From JAVBQJ01 sp031549115 (GTDB taxonomy: Bacteria; Verrucomicrobiota; Lentisphaeria; Victivallales; Victivallaceae): a DNA stretch of 64,000 nt. The DNA lies in the NCBI GenBank assembly GCA_031549115.1, contig JAVBQJ010000092.1, positions 1 to 64,000 of the forward strand, in the 5' to 3' direction. The notes under the pieces were generated by a model that was not told the DNA's origin, searched no databases, and was given only the letters and a program-made list of their open reading frames with translations. The translations under genes were made by a program, and so were the position numbers. Positions 9,024 to 17,858 of the stretch are shown here, in pieces; position 1 is the first letter of the stretch; each line of letters starts with the position of its first letter.

Positions 9024-10022
9024 ATGACCGAAGAACTACTCCATCAACCGGTATTGTTGCGTGAAGTCGCACAATTTCTGGCGCCCGGCGCCACTCCGGC
9101 GGAGCGCCCGCGTCGGCTTATCGACGGGACGCTCGGCAACGGGGGGCACGCGGCACGGCTGCTCGCCGACGATCCGGCGGCGCGCCTCATCGGCATCGAC
9201 CGGGACCGGGCGGCGCTCGAACGGGCGCGCCGGACGCTGGCCTTTGCGGCGGATCGGGTGACGCTGGTGCATGGGGAATATGCCGATATGGCGCGCATCG
9301 CCGATGAGGCGGGGTGGGGCGAAGTCGACGGTATTCTGCTCGACATCGGCATCTCCTCGCCGCAGATCGATACGGCGGAGCGCGGTTTCTCCTGGCGGAT
9401 GGACGGACCGTTGGATATGCGCATGGACCGGGAGTCGCCGGTGACGGCGAGCCGGCTTTTGAATCGCGCGGACGAGCGCGAACTGGAGCGGATTTTCCGG
9501 GAATACGGGGAGATCCGGCAGGCGCGCCGGCTGGCGAACCGGATGGTGCTGCGGCGGGAAAGCGCGCCGTTTGCGACCACCGGGGAGCTGGCGGCATTCT
9601 GCGATGAAGTGCTGGGGCGTTCGCGTCCCGGACAACTGCCGAGCCCGACGTTGGTGTTTCAAGCGCTCCGGATTGCGGTGAACGATGAATTGGGACAGTT
9701 GGAGCGCGGTCTGGCGGCAGCCGAATCGCTTCTGGCGGTCGGCGGAATTCTGGCGGTGATCACATTTCACTCGCTGGAGGACCGGATGGTGAAAAATTAC
9801 ATCCGCGATGCGGCCAGAAGCTGCATTTGTCCGCCGGGACTGCCGGTGTGCTGCTGCGGAAAGACAGCAACCATGACTCCCGTGAACCGTCAGGTCGTCA
9901 CGGCGTCACCGGAAGAGCTGGCAGTCAACCGCCGGGCCGCGTCGGCGAAATTGCGCGCGGCACAGAAAATCGCAGTCGCACCACAACCACAACAGCAAGC
10001 CGGAAGGAACACGCCATTATGA
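9024..10022 (+). CDS. rsmH: 16S rRNA (cytosine(1402)-N4)-methyltransferase RsmH
   Basis: The 332-residue protein N4-methylates C1402 of 16S rRNA with S-adenosylmethionine. Signatures are HQPVLL at the N-terminus, the SAM-binding loop DGTLGNGGH, the segment DGILLDIGISSPQID, and VITFHSLEDRMVK near the end. A CAGGAAA ribosome site lies upstream. The same frame stays open into mraZ but carries no family features before this ATG. The stop overlaps the next gene as ATGA. Second gene of the dcw cluster. Confidence 0.95.
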   Translation: MTEELLHQPVLLREVAQFLAPGATPAERPRRLIDGTLGNGGHAARLLADDPAARLIGIDRDRAALERARRTLAFAADRVTLVHGEYADMARIADEAGWGEVDGILLDIGISSPQIDTAERGFSWRMDGPLDMRMDRESPVTASRLLNRADERELERIFREYGEIRQARRLANRMVLRRESAPFATTGELAAFCDEVLGRSRPGQLPSPTLVFQALRIAVNDELGQLERGLAAAESLLAVGGILAVITFHSLEDRMVKNYIRDAARSCICPPGLPVCCCGKTATMTPVNRQVVTASPEELAVNRRAASAKLRAAQKIAVAPQPQQQAGRNTPL

Positions 10023-10444
10023 ATATTCAAGCCCGAAACCTGACCAATCGCAAAAATCGCGCCCGCGGCGAAGCCGGCCGTTCGATTCTGATGCGGCTGT
10101 GGGTGCTTTTGAACGTCATCGTCATCATCAGCGCGGCCTTTCTGATCATCAATTACAAGATCGCGCTGAATCAGGACATCAGCGTGACCGAGCGGGAAAT
10201 CGGCAAGGTAAAAAGCGAATTGCACCAGCTTGACCGGGAGATGGAAGCGCTCCGGATCCGGCGGGAGAATCTCTCCAGCTGGGAATACATCCGGGTGCGG
10301 ATCGCCTATTACAATCTGCCGCTGCGCCAGCCCACGCCGGATCAGACCCGGCAACTGGTGATGACGCCCGGCCGCTATACCGCGACCGAAACGGCAACCG
10401 CGGAAAACCGGCCGCGCAACGCCGGCAACAACCGTTTGGACTGA
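10019..10444 (+). CDS. FtsL-like small bitopic cell-division protein
   Basis: This 141-residue protein has one membrane helix (LMRLWVLLNVIVIISAAFLI, about 24-43) and then a heptad-rich segment (EREIGKVKSELHQLDREMEAL) predicted to form a coiled coil. Sequence conservation is low, as is usual for FtsL, but topology, size and the place between rsmH and the septal transpeptidase gene all fit. It is coupled to rsmH by an ATGA overlap. Assignment rests mainly on position. Confidence 0.72.
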   Translation: MNIQARNLTNRKNRARGEAGRSILMRLWVLLNVIVIISAAFLIINYKIALNQDISVTEREIGKVKSELHQLDREMEALRIRRENLSSWEYIRVRIAYYNLPLRQPTPDQTRQLVMTPGRYTATETATAENRPRNAGNNRLD

Positions 10445-10471
10445 TCCGGACCGGAAAGGGTGATTCACTCC

Positions 10472-12280
10472 ATGTCGAACAACAATGAATCGCTTCGCAC
10501 CCGGATCCGGCTGTTCGGAGTCGGGTTGATTCTGCTCTTCGCCGCATTGGGGTGGCGGCTGTATGCCGTCCAGATCGAACGCCATGACGAACTGTTTCAG
10601 AAAGCCCGGCGGCAGTATACCTCGGTCACCACCACCACGCCGAAACGGGGCGAAATTCTCGACCGCAACGGCAATCTCCTGGTCGGAAACGTCCCGTGCG
10701 AAGAGCTGATCGCCGACCCCTCGATCGTCGGCGACGCCATCGTCTGCGCCAAGGCCGCCTACCTTCTGGAACGCGAGCTCGGGCTCAACCGGGAGATGGT
10801 CTACCGCAAACTCATGCGCAAAACCCGGCAGGTCACCCGCAACGGCGTCACGGAAACGCTGCCGCTGCAATACGTGATGCTGGCGCGCAACATCCCCCTG
10901 GAAACCGCGGAACACCTGAAAGAAGTGTTCAAGGTCAACAAGTTCAAGGGTTTCACCTTTCGCGAAGCCTACATGCGCAATTACGTCAAAAGCCGCCTTC
11001 TTTCCAATATCCTGGGTTTCACCCGCATGGACCAGGACAGCGTCATTCCGGTCTCCGGCGTGGAAAAGTTGTTCAACGACGAAATGTCCGGCGCCACCGG
11101 CAAGGAGCGTTACGAGCGCGACCTCGCCGGACGCCCTTTGTATTACGGCGAAAAAGAGGAGCTGGCCGAGGGCCGCAACGGCTTGAACGTCTATTTGACC
11201 ATCGATGAAGTCATCCAGTCCATCATGGAGGAGGAGCTCGACAAGCTGATGGAGACGGTGCGCCCCGAATCGGTTTACGCGGTGATGGTGGATCCGAAGA
11301 CCGGCGATATCCTGGCGATGGCGCAGCGCCCGACCTTCGACCCGAACAACCGCAAAGTGATGGACAGTCTCGGCTGGCGGTTGCGGCTGATCGAGGATGC
11401 CTACGAACCGGGTTCGATCATGAAGCCCCTGACCATTTCCGGCGCGCTGGATTATGGCGTCGTCACCCCGAACACGCAGGTCAATTGCGAAAACGGCCGC
11501 TGGATGTTTCTGAACCGGCCCCTGACCGACACACATCAGTACGGAATGCTGACCGTCACCCAGATCATCCAGAAGTCAAGTAACATCGGCACGGCGAAAA
11601 TCGCGGTCGAGATGGGCAAGGAAATGGTCAACCGGGTGCTGCGTCGTTTCGGTCTCGGCGAACACACCGGCATTCCGCTGCGACCGGAAACCCGCGGTAT
11701 CTTTCCCAGCCTTTCGCGTTGGGACGGCCTGTCGATTTCACGTTTCCCGATCGGCTACGGGATCGCGGTATCGCCGCTGCAGATGGTTCGCGCCTATTGC
11801 GCCCTGGCGGATCAGGGCCGGCGGCGCGACCTGCGCCTGATCGCCCGGGTTCAGGATCCGGACACCGGGAAAATCACCGAAAATCCGGTCTCCGAACCGT
11901 TTCAGCTGTTTCGGAACCCCAACACCACCCGGCAGATACTGGATATGATGCTGGCAGTAACCGAAGACGGCGGTACCGCCAAACAGGCGAATATCCCCGG
12001 CTATAACGTCGCCGGCAAGACCGGCACCGCCCGCAAAGCGGTCAACGGCGTCTACCAGCGCGGCAAATATTACGCCAGCTTCATCGGGATCGTCCCGGTC
12101 GAAGACCCCGCGTTCGTGCTGCTGCTGACGCTGGACAGCCCGAGTACGACTTCGTACGGCGGCACCGCCGCCGGTCCGACTTTCCGGGCGATCGGCGAGC
12201 GGACCATCAAATATCTGGACATCAAGCCCAACCCGGAACTGATGGCGGAATACGAAGCCGCCCAGAAAAAACAGAGATGA
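10472..12280 (+). CDS. ftsI: Septal peptidoglycan transpeptidase (class B PBP, FtsI-like)
   Basis: The 602-residue class B penicillin-binding protein has an N-terminal membrane anchor (LFGVGLILLFAALGWRLYAV), the dimerisation segment KRGEILDRNGNLL, and a transpeptidase domain with the catalytic SIMK (Ser315), SSN and KTGTA boxes. It cross-links septal peptidoglycan in the periplasm with FtsW and FtsL partners. GGAAAGG precedes the ATG at a good distance; a GTG four codons earlier is the alternative start. It sits in the dcw order expected for ftsI. Confidence 0.92.
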   Translation: MSNNNESLRTRIRLFGVGLILLFAALGWRLYAVQIERHDELFQKARRQYTSVTTTTPKRGEILDRNGNLLVGNVPCEELIADPSIVGDAIVCAKAAYLLERELGLNREMVYRKLMRKTRQVTRNGVTETLPLQYVMLARNIPLETAEHLKEVFKVNKFKGFTFREAYMRNYVKSRLLSNILGFTRMDQDSVIPVSGVEKLFNDEMSGATGKERYERDLAGRPLYYGEKEELAEGRNGLNVYLTIDEVIQSIMEEELDKLMETVRPESVYAVMVDPKTGDILAMAQRPTFDPNNRKVMDSLGWRLRLIEDAYEPGSIMKPLTISGALDYGVVTPNTQVNCENGRWMFLNRPLTDTHQYGMLTVTQIIQKSSNIGTAKIAVEMGKEMVNRVLRRFGLGEHTGIPLRPETRGIFPSLSRWDGLSISRFPIGYGIAVSPLQMVRAYCALADQGRRRDLRLIARVQDPDTGKITENPVSEPFQLFRNPNTTRQILDMMLAVTEDGGTAKQANIPGYNVAGKTGTARKAVNGVYQRGKYYASFIGIVPVEDPAFVLLLTLDSPSTTSYGGTAAGPTFRAIGERTIKYLDIKPNPELMAEYEAAQKKQR

Positions 12281-12287
12281 CAAAGTT

Positions 12288-13670
12288 ATGAACTATCGCA
12301 GCTTGCATTTCGTCGGCATCGGCGGCATCGGCATGAGCGGCCTCGCGCAGCTGGCGCGGGCGGCGGGACTGGAGGTGTCCGGCTCCGACCGCGGCGCCGA
12401 CCGGCCGGAAAACCAGAGGATTTTCCGTGCCTTCGCGGCGCAGGGCATCCGGGTATTCCCGCAGGACGGCTCCTTCGCCGATCAGATTGCGCCCGACGCA
12501 TTGGTCTACTCCAGCGCCATCGAGTCCGACAATCCCGATTTCGCGCGGCTCCCCGCATTGCCGCGCCTGCATCGTGCGGAAGCCTTGCAGCTGGCGATCC
12601 AACGCGCCGGCGTGACGCCGGCGATCGCGGTTTCGGGCAGCTGCGGCAAGACCTCGGTCACCAGTTACCTGGCCGAAGCGCTGTACCGGCTCGGCGCCGA
12701 TCCGATGGCGCTGAACGGCGGGCTCATCAATGCGTTCCAGAGCGATACGTATGCGGGTAACTTCCGCGCCGGGCGCGACGCATTGGTGTTCGAAGCCGAC
12801 GAGAGCGACAAAAGCCTGCTGGCCTACCACCCCGATTACGCGCTGGTGCTGAATATCGGCACCGACCATTACGACAAAGCGGAGCTGGCGCGGGTGTTCG
12901 CCGAATTCGTCCGGCACGCGCAGCGGGGCGCGGTGATGGCGGAGGAGGTCGAAGCGGCGCTCCATGATGCGCTTCCCGCCGGTTTGCCGGTGCGAATCTT
13001 CCGGTCGGCGGAGGTGACCGGCTATGAAATTACCGGCGGCACGGCGTATGCCGAATTTTTCGGCCGTTACCGGGTGCGGCTGCCGCAGCCTGGTTTTCAT
13101 ACCGCGTTGAACCTGCTGGCCGCCGGAACCATGCTGGAGCTGCTCGGTTATCCGTGGGAACGGATCGCGCCGGCGCTGGGAGAATTGCACGGGGTCTGGC
13201 GCCGTTTCGACCCGGCGGGCCGGATGCGGGGAACACAGGCGCGGGTATTCGACGACTATGCGCACAACCCGGAAAAGATCTGCTGCGTGATCCGTGCGGC
13301 GCAGGAGTTGGCCGGAGCGGATGGACGGGTGGTGACACTGTTTCAGCCGCACGGCTATGGCCCGCTCGGATTCATGCAGGATGAATTGTACCGGCAGTTG
13401 CACGAAACGCTGCGTGCCGGCGACGCGTTCTGGCTTTTGGAGCCGTTTTACGCGGGCGGGAGTTCGAGTTTTTCGCCGAAGGCGTCGGAGGTGGTGACGG
13501 ATTGGACACGGCGCGGCGGCTTGCCGGGCTTGCGCCACCCGGCGGACCGGATGGCGGCGGAACGGGAGTTGCGCGACGGCATGGACCTGAACGCCGATGA
13601 TATCGTGCTGGTGCTGGGCGCGCGCGACAATTCCCTGTCCGACTGGGCAAAAAGCCTGACCGAAATTTAA
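12288..13670 (+). CDS. murC: UDP-N-acetylmuramate--L-alanine ligase (MurC-like)
   Basis: The 460-residue Mur ligase begins with the MurC-specific Rossmann motif FVGIGGIGMSGLAQ and GSDR, followed by VYSSAIESDNPD. The ATP loop reads SGSCGKTSVTS, a departure from the usual GTHGKTTT, and NIGTDHYD is the second nucleotide motif. It adds L-alanine to UDP-MurNAc in the cytoplasm. It follows ftsI by 7 bases, where most dcw clusters have murE. A recycling Mpl-type ligase is possible given the altered loop, but length and N-terminus favour MurC. The stop codon lies inside the A-rich leader of the next repeat element. Confidence 0.82.
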   Translation: MNYRSLHFVGIGGIGMSGLAQLARAAGLEVSGSDRGADRPENQRIFRAFAAQGIRVFPQDGSFADQIAPDALVYSSAIESDNPDFARLPALPRLHRAEALQLAIQRAGVTPAIAVSGSCGKTSVTSYLAEALYRLGADPMALNGGLINAFQSDTYAGNFRAGRDALVFEADESDKSLLAYHPDYALVLNIGTDHYDKAELARVFAEFVRHAQRGAVMAEEVEAALHDALPAGLPVRIFRSAEVTGYEITGGTAYAEFFGRYRVRLPQPGFHTALNLLAAGTMLELLGYPWERIAPALGELHGVWRRFDPAGRMRGTQARVFDDYAHNPEKICCVIRAAQELAGADGRVVTLFQPHGYGPLGFMQDELYRQLHETLRAGDAFWLLEPFYAGGSSSFSPKASEVVTDWTRRGGLPGLRHPADRMAAERELRDGMDLNADDIVLVLGARDNSLSDWAKSLTEI

Positions 13671-13960
13671 AAATAATAAAATAGAGCCGATGGCGAAGCC
13701 GAAACCGAGCGCAAAACGCGAGGGGGAAGAGCAAGTCCGAAGGACGTAGCGAGCGAAGCGGCGGTTCTGCACTCCGTCATACGGAGGCGCGATCCAACGG
13801 CGAATACGTTGGTCGATCCCAGAAGGGATCGAAATCCAGGGAAGCGAGCCAACTGGCGAGCGCTTCCGCCCGAGGAAGCGATGGTGTAGATTGGATTGGA
13901 AGCGTGAGCGACAATCCAATCTACACACGGAGCGGACGAGGCCGCCGCACCTGCGGCGAA
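13671..13960 (+). repeat. Interspersed multi-hairpin element, copy A
   Basis: An A-rich leader (fused to the murC stop) runs into ATAGAGCC at 13681 and the element ends with GCGGCGAA. Hairpins in order: an extra segment unique to this copy with GGC-GAA-GCC and TCC-GAA-GGA; CTCCGT-CAT-ACGGAG; CCAACG/CGTTGG; GATCCC-AGAA-GGGATC; GGAAGCG/CGCTTCC; and a perfect 15-bp stem (13884-13898 with 13912-13926). The core is 280 nt. It fills the gap before the SDR gene, whose ribosome site lies after it. Confidence 0.88.
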
Positions 13961-14000
13961 CAACAAGCACAAGCCCCCCACAAAAACCCAGGAGACCACA

Positions 14001-14936
14001 ATGAAACGGAATGTATTGGTATTCGGCGCCTCCGGCGAAATCGGCGGCCGGATTGCCCGGTTGGCGGTGGACGCCGGGCACCGGGTATACGGCGTGACCC
14101 GGGGAAAAAACACCCGCGACACGGTGGATTTGTCCGGAGTCGAAATGCTGCACGGCGACAAAAACGACCCGGCGTTTCTGGCACAGGTTGCCGGCAAGCT
14201 GCCGGTGGACGCGGTGATCGACTCGGTGCCGGGCATGGAAAGCGCCGCACTCTACCGGCGTTACATTCCGCAGGCGCAAAACGTGTTTTACTGCAGCTCG
14301 ACCGGGACTTTCGTGCCGCTGCGCTACTTTCCGGCCGACGAGGACCACCCGTGGCGCGCCAAGACGGCGGTGAACTTCTTCGACCAATCGGAACGCGACG
14401 CCGGGGCCTTGGCAATGTACCGGGACCACGCGTTCCCGATCACGATTTTCCGGCCGACCAACATCATCGGCGCCGGACGGGTGCCGCTGGAGTTGTGGGG
14501 CGCCCGCGACATCCGCTTCTTTCAATTGCTGAAATCGAATCAACCGGTCACCATCGCGCCGTGCGAAAACATCCTGCTGCAATCCGGCTACAATCAGGAT
14601 CTGGCGCGCGCCTTCGTACAGGCGCTGGATTACCCCGATGCGGTCCGGGGCGAGATTTTCATCATCTCGTGCCGCCGGGCGGTCACGCTGGGCGAATATC
14701 TCGCCACCGCGATGGAATTTCTCGGCAGCCATTCGGAGATCCGCCATATCGCCGCCGAAAAACTGGTGACGATCTACCCGGAGGTGACCATGCCTTACCG
14801 GATGGATTTCCTGCTGGAACACATGTGCTTCGACATCGGCAAGGCCGAACGCGCCTTTGGTTACGCGCCGACGAAAACCACACAGGAGGGGCTAATCGAC
14901 GCGCTCACCTGGTGTTGCGACACCGGGTTGCTCTGA
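14001..14936 (+). CDS. NAD-dependent epimerase/dehydratase-type SDR protein
   Basis: The 311-residue protein has an N-terminal Rossmann NAD(P) site, VLVFGASGEIGGRIARL (GxxGxxG), and the extended-SDR layout. The usual YxxxK catalytic pair is not obvious: the Ser in FYCSSTG is present, but the next Tyr-x3-Lys region is replaced by DEDHPWRAKTAVNFFDQSE. This resembles isoflavone-reductase or RNA-binding CSP41-like relatives rather than classic sugar epimerases. AGGAG lies 7 bases before the ATG. The last 45 bases overlap the convergent next gene. Substrate unknown. Confidence 0.75.
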   Translation: MKRNVLVFGASGEIGGRIARLAVDAGHRVYGVTRGKNTRDTVDLSGVEMLHGDKNDPAFLAQVAGKLPVDAVIDSVPGMESAALYRRYIPQAQNVFYCSSTGTFVPLRYFPADEDHPWRAKTAVNFFDQSERDAGALAMYRDHAFPITIFRPTNIIGAGRVPLELWGARDIRFFQLLKSNQPVTIAPCENILLQSGYNQDLARAFVQALDYPDAVRGEIFIISCRRAVTLGEYLATAMEFLGSHSEIRHIAAEKLVTIYPEVTMPYRMDFLLEHMCFDIGKAERAFGYAPTKTTQEGLIDALTWCCDTGLL

Positions 14937-15509
14937 AAACGAAACCGTCTGCATCGCCGCCGCCAATGTTTCGGCGGCGGCATCGAATACCTGCGGCCGG
15001 GTGGTCAGGGTGAAACACAAAGTCCGGCGCGGCGCGGCCTCGATCATATATTGAAGCTGCTTCAATTCCAGCTCGGGAAACGAGGTGACGAAAGTCAGCG
15101 CCCGGTGCTCGCCGATGCTGCAGAAGATCATCCCGGAAACTTCCGCGGGCGAGTTGTATTTCTGCGTATAGACCTGTGTGAACACCGCGGGCAGCTCCGG
15201 CAGGTAGCGCTCCAGCGGGAAATCCACGCCGTCCATCGCGACCACGTTCAGATTGTCGGCATAGGGCGCGTCCACGCCGAGCAGGAAATAATCCGTTTCC
15301 GGGTCGGTTGCAAGCTTGAGGACGGTTTCCTTGGCCGCCTCCGCTCCGTCGCCCTCGAAGGTCAGCTGCCCAACCAATTCGGCGGTAACCGGCCGCCACA
15401 CCTCCGGCAGTTCGATCCGGTAGGAAAACTTTTCCGACCGGAATTCCGCCGCCATCGCGGCGCCGCCGAACGCCAGAACCGCCAATATCGCCGCCAACCG
15501 CTTCTCCAT
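14892..15509 (-). CDS. Exported protein of unknown function
   Basis: The 205-residue product has a signal peptide (MEKRLAAILAVLAFGGAAMA, cleavage after AMA) and then FRSEKFSYRIELPEVWRPV, a start that resembles PsbP/MOG1-like periplasmic domains, though I cannot confirm that. GGAGG lies 6 bases before the chosen ATG; the frame stays open further upstream without features. No partner gene on its strand is adjacent. It overlaps the SDR gene tail to tail by 45 bp. Confidence 0.65.
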   Translation of the reverse strand: MEKRLAAILAVLAFGGAAMAAEFRSEKFSYRIELPEVWRPVTAELVGQLTFEGDGAEAAKETVLKLATDPETDYFLLGVDAPYADNLNVVAMDGVDFPLERYLPELPAVFTQVYTQKYNSPAEVSGMIFCSIGEHRALTFVTSFPELELKQLQYMIEAAPRRTLCFTLTTRPQVFDAAAETLAAAMQTVSFSEQPGVATPGERVD

Positions 15510-15601
15510 GTCCAACCTCCCTATTTGCAGGATAATGTAACGGGGAAGCATTCGAGTTGCAAACGCCGGAACGAAAAAAAACTTTTTTTCCCCGCTCCGG
15601 C

Positions 15602-15631
15602 TTGCATATTGGCGAAATAGTGGCATATTAT
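15602..15631 (+). promoter_or_regulatory. Promoter of the small basic protein gene
   Basis: TTGCAT (15602-15607) and TATTAT (15626-15631) form a -35/-10 pair with 18-bp spacing, about 50 bases before the gene. Its strong ribosome site and terminator make this a compact stand-alone unit. Confidence 0.6.
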
Positions 15632-15684
15632 AGAGTTGTCATTGTAACGAACAAGCAATTGAAAACATATATGAGGTGATAACT

Positions 15685-15837
15685 ATGTCTCAGCATCCCA
15701 GCCTCCGCGTCGGCGGCAAAATCCGGAAAAAGCGCAATGTGATGAAGCGCTATGAACGCATCAATGCGCTGCTTGCGGAAAAGCGCATTCCGACGGAGAA
15801 GGTGCTTGGCCTGCCCAAGACCAAACCGATGGATTGA
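15685..15837 (+). CDS. Small basic protein (Chlamydiae/Verrucomicrobia type)
   Basis: This 50-residue basic protein (MSQHPSLRVGGKIRKKRN at the start) resembles the small basic protein family described for Chlamydiae and Verrucomicrobia (TIGR04137 as I recall), which has been linked to ribosomes. It is too short for most gene callers, but a near-perfect ribosome site GAGGTGAT lies 4 bases before the ATG, a promoter lies upstream and a hairpin terminator follows. The family is a useful PVC marker. Exact function is not established. Confidence 0.85.
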   Translation: MSQHPSLRVGGKIRKKRNVMKRYERINALLAEKRIPTEKVLGLPKTKPMD

Positions 15838-15853
15838 TTTCGTGTTTTTCTTT

Positions 15854-15885
15854 GGCGGAACCTGTGATGAGGTTCCGCCTTTTTT
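15854..15885 (+). terminator. Rho-independent terminator after the small basic protein gene
   Basis: GGCGGAACC (15854-15862) pairs perfectly with GGTTCCGCC (15871-15879) over an 8-base loop and is followed by six T. It lies 16 bases after the stop codon. Confidence 0.95.
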
Positions 15886-15912
15886 GTCGGGCAACAACAG
15901 GAGACGGATACG

Positions 15913-16659
15913 ATGACCGGAAAACGTTACGTGGCCGGAATATTGCTGGCGGCCTTTTCTCTCTCCGGCGGCACCCTGATTTACCGGGACCGGAATTCCA
16001 ATCAGCTCGCCATTCTTCCGAAGGTGACCATTCAAACCATCGCCGACGGGCAGATGCAGTGCGAATACGACAAAAAAGATTTCATCGTGCCGCTCGCCGA
16101 TGTCGTCCGTTATTACGATGAGGACCTGAAGGTCGAGGGCGGCTACCTCGACGACAACAGCACGGCATACGATATCCGGCTCGGCGACGTCGAAATTCCC
16201 GACAACAAAAAGAAACAGTTGAATTTCAATGTCCGCTACCATATCATGCGCCGCCAGGATCAGTGCAACGATCCGCGCATCCGGATGCCGTATTTCTATT
16301 TGGTGGTGCTGACCGAGAGCGAAGCGCAGGATGGCAGTATCCGGCGTCAGCGCAACATCTACGCCAACAGCAATTCGGCGCGCATCAGCTCCCGCGGCTG
16401 GAGTGAAATCAAGGTTCTGGAAAAGCTGCTCGCCGGGGACCGGCCCTTGTGGACCAGCGCCGACGAAGCGCAGAACAAACCGATGGCAAGTTCGCTTTCG
16501 GGTCTGGAAACCACCTTCAACCTCACCGGTTTGAGTAAACGGAAAATTCTGGCCTGGTATCTGACGGCCTGGGGAAAGAATACACTTGAAGACAGCAAAA
16601 TCTGGATCGACCCGACCGCCGGCATCGAAAACGACTGGCTCACCCGCACCTATCGCTGA
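15913..16659 (+). CDS. Exported or membrane-anchored protein of unknown function
   Basis: The 248-residue protein begins with a short hydrophobic stretch (YVAGILLAAFSLSGGTLIY) that fits a signal peptide or anchor. The remainder is soluble and charged, with an internal segment LNFNVRYHIM and a C-terminal LAWYLTAWGKN. I recognise no family. AGGAGACGG lies close before the ATG. The gene follows the terminator and is overlapped at its 3' end by the proposed start of the kinase gene. Confidence 0.65.
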   Translation: MTGKRYVAGILLAAFSLSGGTLIYRDRNSNQLAILPKVTIQTIADGQMQCEYDKKDFIVPLADVVRYYDEDLKVEGGYLDDNSTAYDIRLGDVEIPDNKKKQLNFNVRYHIMRRQDQCNDPRIRMPYFYLVVLTESEAQDGSIRRQRNIYANSNSARISSRGWSEIKVLEKLLAGDRPLWTSADEAQNKPMASSLSGLETTFNLTGLSKRKILAWYLTAWGKNTLEDSKIWIDPTAGIENDWLTRTYR

Positions 16660-17613
16660 CGGCTTTTCGGCGCTGCTGCCGGACGACGTGATCGATGCCG
16701 CCGAGGCGGCGTTGCAGATCCCGTTTTCCGGTTTTTCGCGTCCCTGCGCCAGCTATGTCAACCGGGTCTACGAACTCGAAGCCGCCGACCGTCAGCGCCA
16801 TATCATCAAATTCTACCGTCCGGGCCGCTGGAGCGCGGGAGCGATTCTCGAAGAGCACACACTGGTACGGGCGGCGCAGCGCGATGAAATCCCGGTGATC
16901 GCCCCTCGCCGCTGCCGGGCGCCAACAACGCGACGGTGGCGCAAACCGCAGCCGGAATCCCCTTCGCCATCTATCCGAAGTGCTGGGGGCGGCCGTTGGA
17001 AATCACCGACGCCGACGGCTGGCGCCGTCTCGGGCGCTTGCTGGCGCGGCTGCACAATGCCGGCGACGGGGTCGAATTCCGCCGCCGCTGGAAGTTCACT
17101 CCGCAGCACGCAACCCGTCCGGCGTTGGAACGGCTCGACGCCTCCGGCGTCATCGCTCCCGGCAGTCGGGCGGCGTGGCGCGAATGCACCGGCCAATTGC
17201 TGGAACGATTGGAGGAGCGCTTCGACGGCGTCCCGTTGATTCCGGTTCACGGCGACTGTCACGCCGGCAACATATTGGAACGTCCCGACACCGGGTTGAT
17301 GCTGATCGACTTCGACGACTGCATGCTGGCGCCGGCGATACAGGACTGGTGGCTGCTGCTGCCGGACCATGCGGATAACTGCCGCGAGGAGCTGGCATTG
17401 CTGGCGGAGGGGTACGAAGACTTCCGCGGCTTTGACTGGATGGAGTGCGGTTTGATCGAGGGCTTGCGGGCGATGCGGATGATCTACTATTTGGACTGGT
17501 GCCGGATGCAGAGCGACGACTTCCAGTTCCGCCAGAATCACCCGGACTGGGGCGGCGAAAACTTCTGGCGCCGCGAGCTCGCCGACCTTCAATCCCAATT
17601 AGAATTAATTTAA
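16586..17613 (+). pseudogene. srkA: SrkA-like (YihE) stress-response kinase, frameshifted
   Basis: Two frames together give a protein close to E. coli SrkA (about 325 residues). The first frame encodes SYVNRVYELEAADRQRHIIKFYRPGRWSAG-ILEEH (shown broken here; key parts NRVYE, IKFYRP, ILEEH) up to IPVIAP. The second resumes at about LPGANNATVAQ and carries the kinase core HGDCHAGNIL and LIDFDD, then GLIEGLRAMRM. Frame is lost in a CCCC run near 16905; one extra C would restore APSPLPGANN. Sequencing error or a real mutation are both possible. The start is uncertain; TTG at 16586 is the only early start and overlaps the previous gene. Active SrkA is a Ser/Thr kinase of envelope stress. Confidence 0.85.
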
Positions 17614-17855
17614 AAAGATTTAAAAACAAATAAAATAGAGCCGCGAAGCGGCGGTTCTGCACTCCGTCATACGGAGGCGCAGTCCAGCGCGCGAACAGCG
17701 CTGGTCGCCCCAGGCGCCGTAGGCGCCTCGAAAGGGGCGAAAGTAAAGCAAGCGAGCCGGGAGGCGAGCGGAAGCCTCCCGAGGGAGCGATGATGCAGGG
17801 AGAGCGAAGCGATTCCCGGAATACGGAGCGGACGAGGCGCCGCACCGGCGGCGAA
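17614..17855 (+). repeat. Interspersed multi-hairpin element, copy B
   Basis: It starts at ATAGAGCC (17635) after an A-rich leader that follows the kinase stop directly, and ends with GGCGGCGAA. Stems: CCGC-GAA-GCGG; TCCGT-CAT-ACGGA; CCAGCGC/GCGCTGG; CGCCCC/GGGGCG enclosing AGGCGCC-GTA-GGCGCCT; CGGGAGGC/GCCTCCCG; and a short GGGA/TCCC stem where copies A and D have 15 bp. The core is 221 nt. Its 3' end touches the 3' end of the opposite-strand ACP-like gene. Confidence 0.9.
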
Positions 17856-17858
17856 AAT

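Noticed and set aside
13741..13990. Short reading frames inside the repeat copies
   Set aside because: They are different in each copy, broken by indels and lack ribosome sites; paired stem changes do not respect codons.
16895..16940. Programmed frameshifting in the srkA-like gene
   Set aside because: No slippery heptamer with a downstream structure or internal ribosome site is seen, and the family is not known to use recoding.
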